DNA from: Roseitalea sp. MMSF_3546
GTDB lineage: Bacteria > Pseudomonadota > Alphaproteobacteria > Rhizobiales > Rhizobiaceae
Direction: 5' to 3'
DNA: 64,000 nucleotides
Assembly (NCBI RefSeq): GCF_030732865.1
Contig: NZ_JASHKB010000001.1
Location: forward strand, 300,590 to 364,589
This document shows, piece by piece, positions 57,943 to 64,000 of the stretch. The position numbers and the translations under genes are program-made. Every line of letters begins with the position of its first letter. The first letter of the stretch is position 1. The notes below the pieces were generated by a model. The model was given only the letters and a program-made list of their open reading frames with translations, had not been told where the DNA came from and ran no database searches.

Positions 57943-58452
57943 TCAGTGCTGGTGGCCGGCGTGGCTGTGCCGGGTGGCGTCGGCGGGTTCGACCTGAAAA
58001 TGCATGTCGACATGGCCGAAGTCGAACTCGATCTCGATCTCGTGTTCGTCGCCCTCGACCATCGGCTCGGTGACCCCGTTCAGCCGGAGCGCGAGACCGT
58101 TTGGCGCGAGCGTCATCGTCGTGCCGGCCCTGACCGGAACCTGTGGCAGCGGCTCGTAGACGGTTTCGCCGTCCTTGAGCCGGAAGCCGACCAGTTCGAC
58201 GCTTGTTGCGATGTCGGACTCGCCGCCGGTGATCGTCACGTTGCGATCGGATGCGTTCTCGATCTCCACGAACAGCAGCGTGGTGTCGTCGTCGCCCGCG
58301 CGCACCCAGGCGTGCACCAGCTCCACGGCCCCCGTTCCGGCGACATGGCTGTCCTCGTCGTGATGGGCGTGATCGTCCGATGCCAGGGCCGGTGCGGCCA
58401 GCAGCGCGGCGGCCAGGAGGGCCGATGTCAGGGGGTGGCGAAGGGGGTTCAT
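57943..58452 (-). CDS. His-rich exported PCuAC-like protein
   Basis: This 169-residue protein has a signal peptide (residues 1-24) followed by a His/Asp-rich start (DDHAHHDEDSH, 26-36) and a His-rich end (RHSHAGHQH). The core matches the PCuAC fold (VHAWVRAGDDDTTLLFVEIEN, VPVRAGTTMTLAPNGLALRLNG). The usual copper ligands are missing: the second-strand H/M pair and the C-terminal HxM are replaced by V/G and LAL. It may therefore carry zinc or another metal through its termini rather than Cu(I). A GGAGG site precedes the ATG. It is the last gene of a cluster with an ABC permease and ATPase. Confidence 0.78.
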   Translation of the reverse strand: MNPLRHPLTSALLAAALLAAPALASDDHAHHDEDSHVAGTGAVELVHAWVRAGDDDTTLLFVEIENASDRNVTITGGESDIATSVELVGFRLKDGETVYEPLPQVPVRAGTTMTLAPNGLALRLNGVTEPMVEGDEHEIEIEFDFGHVDMHFQVEPADATRHSHAGHQH

Positions 58453-58474
58453 CTCGGGCCTCCGTTTTCGCTTG

Positions 58475-59797
58475 TCAGGCACGCAGATCCGTAATGATAT
58501 TACGTGACAGCACCATGAATGCCGGCGCCAGGGCGAGCAGCATGGTGATCGCGACGAAGCCGGCGACCAGGTGGATTTCCGGCCAGCCCACCGAAGCCTG
58601 TACGAGGATGTCGGTGCGCTGGGTGATGATGCGCGAGATGACCCGCGCGGCGCCATAGCCCAGGACCAGGCCAAGAAGGGCGCCGGCGCCGATCAGCGCG
58701 CCCGCATAGCTCCACACGACCGCGAAGACATAGCGGTCCGGCGCGCCGAGCGCGCGCAGCAGGGCGAGCCGCCGGGCGAACAGCCGCATCAGGATGACCA
58801 GCCCGGTGAGCACGCTGGCCGCCACCAGGATCTGCGTGACGATGGCCATGATCGACATCACCTGGCGCACGTCGCCCATCACCGAATGGAGTTGTGCCAG
58901 CACCGCGCCGGGGAAGAACGCCATGGTGTCGCCACGCGTGAATTCCGAGCGCAGCGAATAATTGGCCCACAGCGCTTCGGCCCGCACCAGCACGGCCGGC
59001 GTGCCGGGGAAGTATTCGGCATCGAAGGGCGGGCCGATCTGGTCGGCCCGTTCGGGCGCGTGGCCGATGGCAAGGCCATGCACGTCCCAGACCGCTTCCA
59101 CCGGTACCAGAATCGCGCGGTCCCAGGGGCTGCCGGTCGGTGGCATGCGGCCGACGACCTCATAGGTCACGCCCGCATGGGCGCCCTGTTCGGCCGCCGC
59201 GCCGTGCCCGTGCGCCGGCTCGAACGTGTCGCCGATCTGCGCCGGCGCGAGCGCGCCGGAGACGGCATGGGTGTGGGCGGTGAAGATTTCGCCTTCCTCC
59301 AGCCCGCCGGTCAGGTGATCGATGAAGTCGGCGGTGGTGCCGACGACCGGCGCGCCACGGTAGCTGTCGCCGAAGGCGATCGGCGCGGCCAGGTCGACGT
59401 TTTCGTGATTGGCGATCTCGCTATAGGTCTGACCGTCGAGCAGCGGCACGTCGGAGGGCTGCAGATAGACCGCGGCCAGCATCATCGTCATTTCGCTGCC
59501 GGGCGCGGCGATGATCAGGTCGAACTTGTCGGCGGCGTTTGCCGTTCCGGTCCGCAGGGCGCGCTCCTGGCTGATCAGCCCGACGCCGATGCCGACGGAT
59601 ATGGCGATCAGCGTGACGAACAGCGCGTTGGAAAACCGATAGCGCCACAGCATGGCACCGGCCAGCGGGGTCGGGTTGAGGCGCCGGACGATGATCAGCC
59701 CGATCACGACGAGCGGCGCGACCAGGCCCGCAAGGACAGCGATGTCCTGCGCCAGCACCGGCAGATTGTTCCAGGCGTCCTCCAGGCGATCAGGCAT
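58475..59797 (-). CDS. MacB/FtsX-type ABC transporter permease with His-rich periplasmic segment
   Basis: This 440-residue protein has one N-terminal pair of hydrophobic segments and then a MacB periplasmic domain (~80-310). The FtsX core has three C-terminal helices (IMAIVTQILVAASVLTGLVILMRL, SYAGALIGAGALLGLVLGY, HLVAGFVAITMLLALAPAFM). The periplasmic domain holds His175, His177, His196, His198 and His207 in FTAHTHAV and PAHGHGAAAEQGAH, a likely metal-binding patch. The first 8 bp overlap the end of the ATPase gene. Such permeases move substrates between inner membrane and periplasm rather than import classic solutes. Confidence 0.85.
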   Translation of the reverse strand: MPDRLEDAWNNLPVLAQDIAVLAGLVAPLVVIGLIIVRRLNPTPLAGAMLWRYRFSNALFVTLIAISVGIGVGLISQERALRTGTANAADKFDLIIAAPGSEMTMMLAAVYLQPSDVPLLDGQTYSEIANHENVDLAAPIAFGDSYRGAPVVGTTADFIDHLTGGLEEGEIFTAHTHAVSGALAPAQIGDTFEPAHGHGAAAEQGAHAGVTYEVVGRMPPTGSPWDRAILVPVEAVWDVHGLAIGHAPERADQIGPPFDAEYFPGTPAVLVRAEALWANYSLRSEFTRGDTMAFFPGAVLAQLHSVMGDVRQVMSIMAIVTQILVAASVLTGLVILMRLFARRLALLRALGAPDRYVFAVVWSYAGALIGAGALLGLVLGYGAARVISRIITQRTDILVQASVGWPEIHLVAGFVAITMLLALAPAFMVLSRNIITDLRA

Positions 59798-60488
59798 GAA
59801 CGGGTGTCCCGGCGGCAAGATTTCCGTCGATGATGTCGATGACGCGGTCCATGCGCTCATGCAGCGCCGGATCGTGGCTGACCGCGACCAGCGTCTTGCC
59901 GCCCGAGCGCGTCAGCGCCACCAGGTCGTCGACCAGCCGGTCGGCGGTTGGCCGGTCAAGGCTCGCCGTCGGCTCGTCGGCGAGCAGCACCGGCGGATCG
60001 TTGGCGAGCGCCCGCGCGATCGCCACGCGCTGGCGTTCGCCGCCCGAAAAACTGTCCACCTTGCGCCGATTGTCGCCCAGACCGAGGTCTTCCAGGTGCT
60101 GCCGGGCGCGCTCGCAGATGGCCTGGCGCGCGCCGCTGTCGTGCACATAGGAGGCCGCGAGCGCGGCATTGCCCAGTGCGCTGAGCTCCTCGAACAGCAG
60201 GAAATCCTGGAAGACGAAGCCCATCTTCGAACGTCGGAAGGCGGCGCGCGCGCCGTGGGTCAGCGCGACCATGTCGGTGTCGCCCCAGGCGATGCGGCCG
60301 CTGACGTCGCCGGCAAGGCCGGCGATCGCGTAAAGAAGCGTCGACTTGCCCGCGCCCGACGGTCCGCGCACGCCGATGGCGGTGCCCGCCGGCACCTTGA
60401 GGTGGTCGACCGAAAGGATCGTGCGTCCGCCGGGGGCACGCACCTTGACGTCGTGCGCGCGCAGATCGAGGCCTTGCGAGATGGTCAT
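59790..60488 (-). CDS. LolD/MacB-type ABC transporter ATP-binding protein
   Basis: This 232-residue ATPase has Walker A GPSGAGKSTLLY, Q-loop FVFQDFLLFEELSALGNAAL, signature FSGGERQRVAIARAL, Walker B LLADEPTASLD and switch His VAVSHD. It is the partner of the adjacent MacB/FtsX-type permease. Its ATG is 2 bp after the preceding gene's stop, and its end overlaps the permease start. Confidence 0.92.
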   Translation of the reverse strand: MTISQGLDLRAHDVKVRAPGGRTILSVDHLKVPAGTAIGVRGPSGAGKSTLLYAIAGLAGDVSGRIAWGDTDMVALTHGARAAFRRSKMGFVFQDFLLFEELSALGNAALAASYVHDSGARQAICERARQHLEDLGLGDNRRKVDSFSGGERQRVAIARALANDPPVLLADEPTASLDRPTADRLVDDLVALTRSGGKTLVAVSHDPALHERMDRVIDIIDGNLAAGTPVHA

Positions 60489-60490
60489 GG

Positions 60491-60922
60491 TCAGCCGTGC
60501 TTGACCACCGCGTTGGCGAGCCGCACGCGACTCAAGAAGCCCGTCTCTGGATCGCGGAACGTGCCCAGTTCGAGAACGCCCTCGGTGACGATCGGAACGT
60601 TGAACGGCACGACCTTGAGCGTGCGCTTGGTGTAAACGGCGAGGATGTCGTCGGGCCATTCGGCCTCGGTCTCGCAGAACGGGCAGACCGCCATGGGCAT
60701 CTTGGTCAGCACGAAGAACTTCGAGTTCGCCTTCAGCGGCGGCGCCATGAAGCCGGAGACCGCGACGCGGTCGCCTTCCAGTCCCTCGGCCAGCGGCGAG
60801 AACGACATGTCCTTGTTGTAGAGTTCGCGCAGCCGGATCTCGTCGTCCGACGCGCGCGCGGGGCCGGCGACACCCAGCGTCAGGGCGCCGGCGGCAGCCG
60901 CGATGAAGTCTCTGCGTTGCAT
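60491..60922 (-). CDS. Tat-exported CxxC protein (DUF3299-like)
   Basis: This 143-residue protein has a twin-arginine signal (MQRRDFIAAAAGALTLG). A small beta-rich domain reads VAVSGFMAPPLKANSKFFVLTKMPMAVCPFCETEAEWPDDILAVY. The layout resembles DUF3299 proteins found beside zinc-type MacB-like transporters, but Cys80/Cys83 (CPFC) stand where those have a Cys-His-Pro motif. Tat export suggests it may bind a cofactor or metal in the cytosol before export. GGAAAGGAG precedes the ATG. It heads the transporter gene group. Confidence 0.65.
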   Translation of the reverse strand: MQRRDFIAAAAGALTLGVAGPARASDDEIRLRELYNKDMSFSPLAEGLEGDRVAVSGFMAPPLKANSKFFVLTKMPMAVCPFCETEAEWPDDILAVYTKRTLKVVPFNVPIVTEGVLELGTFRDPETGFLSRVRLANAVVKHG

Positions 60923-60981
60923 TCCTGGCTCTCCTTTCCCGTTGGTTTTGGACAGAAGATGCGAAGGCACGATGACAAATG

Positions 60982-61011
60982 CCGGAAGGCCCGCCCCCGC
61001 GGGCCTTCCGG
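60982..61011 (-). terminator. Perfect 13-bp stem hairpin between phoA and the transporter genes
   Basis: CCGGAAGGCCCGC and GCGGGCCTTCCGG are perfectly complementary around a CCCC loop. On the minus strand the stem is followed by CATTTGTC. It lies 57 bp after the phoA stop and is either a terminator or an attenuating/processing hairpin that lowers downstream expression. Confidence 0.6.
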
Positions 61012-61067
61012 AAAGTGCGACCGGGCGTTGCGGCGGGCGCGGTCCGGCCCGCCGCGGTCGCATGCGG

Positions 61068-62540
61068 CTACATCGCTTCGGTCGTCATGGCGTGGTGCAT
61101 GACGTGGAAGATGACGTTCTGCTCGATGGTGCCGTCGAACAGGTGGCCGTAAGGCCCCTTGGCGTAGACGGCGACGTCCTCGCCGGAGTGGGTTTCCGAC
61201 GACTTCGGGATCAGCGCCTGCTGCACGTAGTCGATGTCGGTGGCGTCTTCCTCGGTCAGGTCGGGACGCACGCCGGCCCAGTTCATGTCCTCGCGCAGGA
61301 TCGAGCTGGCGCCGTTGAGATAGCCGATGACGGTGTAGGGCTTGCCATCGTCGCCGAGCAGGGCCTCGCCGGTATGCCCGATGCCTTCATTGTCGATGTC
61401 CATGCAAAGGCCCAGAATGTTCGAGCCGCGGCCGCAATAGCCGTTGAACGCCAGGGCGTGCTCGTGGTCGGCGGTGACGACGATCAGCGTGTCTTCATCG
61501 TCGGTCAACGCGTCGGCGATGGCGACGGCCTCGGCGAAGGCGACGCCGTCGCGCACCATGCGGGCGGCATTGGTGGCGTGGTTCGCGTGGTCGACGCGGC
61601 CGGCCTCGACCTGCAGGAAGAAGCCGTTGTCGCCGCCCGAAGCCTGCAGCGCGGTGATGGCGGCTTCGGTCATCTCGGCCAGGCTCGGCTCGTCGGTGCG
61701 GTCGGCCTCGTACATCATGTGCGAGTTCTCGAACAGGCCGAGGATCGGCGTGCCGTCCAGCGGCGCGGCTTCGAAGCTGGCCTGATCCATGGCGAAGTGC
61801 GCGCCAAGACCTTCGGCCCGCTCGATCAGGTTGACGCCGTCTTCGCGGCGGCCGCCTTCATCGGCGTGGAAGTTGCGCATGCCGCCGCCCATGGCGACAT
61901 CGATCACGCCGGCTTCCATTGCGTCGATGAGCTGGGTGGCGATGTCGGTCTGCGTGTCGCAGCCCTCGGGCACCGAGGCCTCGAAGTTCCGGTCGACGGA
62001 CTTGGAGTAGGCCGAAGCGGGCGTGGCGTGCGTGATGCGCGCGGTCGAGACGATGCCGGTTGCCTTGCCCATGTCGTGGGCGATCTCGTTCATCGACTTG
62101 ACCGTGTTGCCCTCCAGCGTCGAACAGTCGCCGCGCACGACGTCCTCGTCAATGCCGATGACGCCGATCTTGGTCTTCACGCCAGCCATCATGGCCGTGC
62201 CGGTGCCCGCCGAATCGGGGGTCTGGGCGTTGACGTTGTAGGTCTTGACCAGGGCCAGATTCGGAAAGGTCTCGTGGTGCTGGATGAAGTCGTCGCCGAA
62301 GCCCCCGTCCTGCTGGCCGGCAAACACGCGCGTGGCATAGTTGGAGCCCACGCCATTGCCGTCCGAGATCATCAGGATGACGTTCTTGGCGACATTCGTG
62401 TTGGGCTGCTTGGCCAGTTCGGCCTGGATGCGTTCCTGTCCGGCCGTGAACCAGGCGTTCTGTGCCTGGGGCAGGTCCTGGGCGTGCGCGACGGACGCGG
62501 CAAGGGTGAGCGCGAGCGCGCTGCAGATCGTGGATTTCAT
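61068..62540 (-). CDS. phoA: Alkaline phosphatase
   Basis: This 490-residue exported enzyme has a signal peptide (residues 1-20). The metal and catalytic residues are in place: Asp60 (ISDGNG), nucleophile Ser110 (TPDSAGTG), Glu312 and Asp317/His321 (VEAGRVDHANHA), Asp358/His359/His361 (TADHEHA) and a last His in HSGEDVAVYAKGP. It needs two zinc ions and magnesium. Four cysteines suggest disulfides. GAGGAG precedes the ATG. A Zur-like palindrome, not an obvious Pho box, lies ~100 bp upstream. Confidence 0.94.
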   Translation of the reverse strand: MKSTICSALALTLAASVAHAQDLPQAQNAWFTAGQERIQAELAKQPNTNVAKNVILMISDGNGVGSNYATRVFAGQQDGGFGDDFIQHHETFPNLALVKTYNVNAQTPDSAGTGTAMMAGVKTKIGVIGIDEDVVRGDCSTLEGNTVKSMNEIAHDMGKATGIVSTARITHATPASAYSKSVDRNFEASVPEGCDTQTDIATQLIDAMEAGVIDVAMGGGMRNFHADEGGRREDGVNLIERAEGLGAHFAMDQASFEAAPLDGTPILGLFENSHMMYEADRTDEPSLAEMTEAAITALQASGGDNGFFLQVEAGRVDHANHATNAARMVRDGVAFAEAVAIADALTDDEDTLIVVTADHEHALAFNGYCGRGSNILGLCMDIDNEGIGHTGEALLGDDGKPYTVIGYLNGASSILREDMNWAGVRPDLTEEDATDIDYVQQALIPKSSETHSGEDVAVYAKGPYGHLFDGTIEQNVIFHVMHHAMTTEAM

Positions 62541-62636
62541 GACAGTCTCCTCGGTAGACCGCGAAAATGGCGGTCGGGTTCGCCTAGCGCCGTCGCTTGA
62601 CAGGAATATTACAAGTCCTTGAATCCGCTGGACAAT

Positions 62637-62658
62637 TTGTAACGTAATAACATTACAA
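62637..62658. promoter_or_regulatory. Zur-like palindrome between phoA and msrB
   Basis: A 22-bp imperfect inverted repeat with outer arms TTGTAA and TTACAA. On the minus strand its core reads GTAATGTTATTACGTTAC, very close to the rhizobial Zur box as I remember it (core ATGTTATTACAT). A further half site ATTACAAG occurs at 62619-62626. The site is 97 bp before phoA and 116 bp before msrB, so it could control both. Confidence 0.6.
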
Positions 62659-62773
62659 GGAGACGCGCCTGCGGTTCGGCACCGCCCCGTGCGTTCACGA
62701 AATCGTGGCACGAGGTGACGTGCCGCGCGCGCGCCGATCGCCTATGTTGGGGTCAGCAATACGGAGGCGACCC

Positions 62774-63289
62774 ATGATTACCAAACGTTCCATCTTCGCG
62801 CTGGGCCTTGGCGGCGCCGCTGCCGTCATCGGCGCGCGCTGGCTCGGCGGCACCCAGGCCACCGCGGCCGACGGCGCTTTCGAAGTCGTCAAGTCCGAGG
62901 CGGAGTGGCGCGCCCAGCTCACGCCGATGCAGTACGCGGTGCTGCGCGAGGAAGCCACCGAACGCGCCTTCACCAGCGCGCTGAACGATGAAAAGCGCCA
63001 GGGCATCTACCACTGCGTGGGCTGCGACCAGGCGCTGTTCTCGTCCGAGACCAAGTATGACAGCGGCACCGGCTGGCCGTCCTTCTGGCAGGAGATCGAT
63101 GGCGCGGTCGGCTACAAGCAGGACTTCAAGCTGTTCATCCCGCGCACCGAGGAGCATTGCAGCCGTTGCGGCGGCCATCTGGGCCATGTCTTCGACGACG
63201 GCCCGCCGCCCACCGGCGAGCGCCATTGCATCAATGGCGTGGCGCTGCGCTTCCGCCCGGCCGACGGCTCCGAACCGGTCTATGGCTGA
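62774..63289 (+). CDS. msrB: Peptide-methionine (R)-S-oxide reductase, exported
   Basis: This 171-residue protein has an N-terminal signal/anchor ([26 protein letters not shown]), placing it in the periplasm. The MsrB domain contains the structural zinc cysteines (CVGCDQALF and [12 protein letters not shown]). [11 protein letters not shown] and the terminal [11 protein letters not shown] with the catalytic Cys complete it. It repairs oxidised methionine in exported proteins. GGAGG precedes the ATG. Its end overlaps the convergent engB gene by 10 bp. Confidence 0.94.
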   Translation: MITKRSIFALGLGGAAAVIGARWLGGTQATAADGAFEVVKSEAEWRAQLTPMQYAVLREEATERAFTSALNDEKRQGIYHCVGCDQALFSSETKYDSGTGWPSFWQEIDGAVGYKQDFKLFIPRTEEHCSRCGGHLGHVFDDGPPPTGERHCINGVALRFRPADGSEPVYG

Positions 63290-63957
63290 GCCGGCGCCAC
63301 CGCCTCGGCGATCGCTTCGCGCAGATCGTCGATGCCCGCGGACTTTTCCGCCGAGGTGGCTATGACCTGCGGATAGGCCGCCGGGCGCCGGGTGATCCGG
63401 TTCAGGGTTTCGTCGACGAGCCGCCGCACCGCCGGCGGCTTGATCTTGTCGGCCTTGGTCAGCACGATCTGATAGGACACCGCCGCCCTGTCGAGCATGT
63501 CGAGCACTTCGGCATCGTTGGCCTTGATGCCGTGGCGCGCATCGATCAGCACGAAGACGCGTTTGAGCGTCGAGCGCCCGCGCAGATAGTCGAACACCAG
63601 TTCGGTCCAGCGCGCCACGGCCTCTTTGGGCGCCTTGGCATAGCCATAGCCGGGCATGTCGACGATCGCCAGCGGCGGCAGATCCTCGGCCGTGCCCGCA
63701 TGGCCGTCCGGCACGAAGAAGTTGAGCTCCTGCGTGCGCCCCGGCGTGTTCGAGGTGCGGGCCAGCCCGCCCTTGCCGGTCAGCGCGTTGATCAGCGACG
63801 ACTTGCCGACATTGGAGCGTCCGGCGAAGGCGATCTCGGGCGGCCCCTCGGGCGGCAGATGGCCGAGCGCCGGCACCCCGCGCAGAAAGGTCCACGCCCC
63901 GTGCGCGGCAAGCGCGGTGCGGGCAGCGGAGGCGGTGTCCTTGGTCATGTCTGCCAT
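63280..63957 (-). CDS. engB: Ribosome-assembly GTPase EngB (YihA/YsxC)
   Basis: This 225-residue essential GTPase for 50S subunit assembly has G1 [16 protein letters not shown]2 [15 protein letters not shown]3 [11 protein letters not shown]4 LTKADK and G5 TSAEKSAG. The ATG at 63957 has AGGAG nine bases upstream. That ribosome-binding site lies beside the base of a 32-bp palindrome at the window edge. Confidence 0.95.
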   Translation of the reverse strand: MADMTKDTASAARTALAAHGAWTFLRGVPALGHLPPEGPPEIAFAGRSNVGKSSLINALTGKGGLARTSNTPGRTQELNFFVPDGHAGTAEDLPPLAIVDMPGYGYAKAPKEAVARWTELVFDYLRGRSTLKRVFVLIDARHGIKANDAEVLDMLDRAAVSYQIVLTKADKIKPPAVRRLVDETLNRITRRPAAYPQVIATSAEKSAGIDDLREAIAEAVAPAQP

Positions 63958-63968
63958 TCTACCCAACT

Positions 63969-64000
63969 CCTGCCCTCCCCCGCGCGCGGGGGAGGGCAGG
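63969..64000. repeat. 32-bp perfect palindrome at the window end
   Basis: Two 16-bp arms, CCTGCCCTCCCCCGCG and CGCGGGGGAGGGCAGG, abut without a spacer and reach the last base shown, so the element may be longer. It could be the terminator of the gene upstream of engB or a copy of a dispersed GC-rich palindromic repeat. Confidence 0.65.

Overview
The window is 64 kb of GC-rich DNA from an alphaproteobacterium of the order Hyphomicrobiales (Rhizobiales). The evidence is gene content and order: a phospholipid N-methyltransferase (phosphatidylcholine synthesis) near pyrF and a DUF1330 gene; a membrane-bound ferritin gene (mbfA) with an Irr-type ICE palindrome; a perfect CtrA box; a cycM-like gene beside kdsB-pheA; ffs-dnaX-ybaB-recR; and the def/fmt/truA and dapE/dapD groups. 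I cannot name the genus. Genes are densely packed with many 4-bp start/stop overlaps, and no gap without a gene reaches 300 bases. There is one RNA gene (SRP RNA); I saw no tRNA, rRNA, insertion sequence, prophage or CRISPR array.

Layout. 1-3.5 kb: end of pmtA, an FMN reductase, pyrF, DUF1330 and the intracellular PHB depolymerase phaZ. 3.6-7.6 kb: a CtrA-box transglutaminase-like protease, a small protein, mbfA with its ICE site, a CHAD protein and a YiiX-type hydrolase. 7.7-10.5 kb: lepA followed by a low-GC antitoxin-Fic pair. 10.5-21.1 kb: a complete tad/cpa type IVc pilus locus (flp, cpaABCDEF, tadBC), with tadD on the opposite strand behind a DUF1697 gene. 21.2-25 kb: an M17 aminopeptidase, a MarR regulator coupled to an NlpC/P60 hydrolase, and a glyoxylate/hydroxypyruvate reductase. 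25-33.4 kb: a yej peptide importer with two substrate-binding proteins, interrupted between yejE and yejF by a vapBC toxin-antitoxin pair. 33.5-37.6 kb: a membrane-anchored cytochrome c with an acidic repeat tail, kdsB, pheA, nudC and a HIT protein. 37.6-46.4 kb: ffs, dnaX, ybaB, recR, a lytic transglycosylase, a Cys-rich small protein, a regulator-desaturase-PhnD-like cluster and rmuC. 46.5-57.1 kb: def, fmt, a GT39-type glycosyltransferase, truA, dapE, DUF805, DUF3800, dapD, a LOG protein, a HAD phosphatase and argB. 57.2-64 kb: a TlpA-like thioredoxin, a metal-associated ABC cluster, alkaline phosphatase, an exported MsrB and engB.

Most of the window is housekeeping. The accessory material is a set of small insertions that keep translational coupling with conserved operons: antitoxin-Fic after lepA, vapBC inside yej, and a DUF3800 gene in the dap group. 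All three are visibly AT-richer than their neighbours. The most interesting stretch is 57.9-62.7 kb. There a His-rich PCuAC-like protein, a MacB-like permease with a His-rich periplasmic segment, its ATPase and a Tat-exported CxxC protein lie downstream of phoA. The phoA-msrB intergenic region holds a palindrome that closely resembles a rhizobial Zur box. I read this as a probable zinc-handling locus of a kind related to, but different from, known Zrg-type systems.
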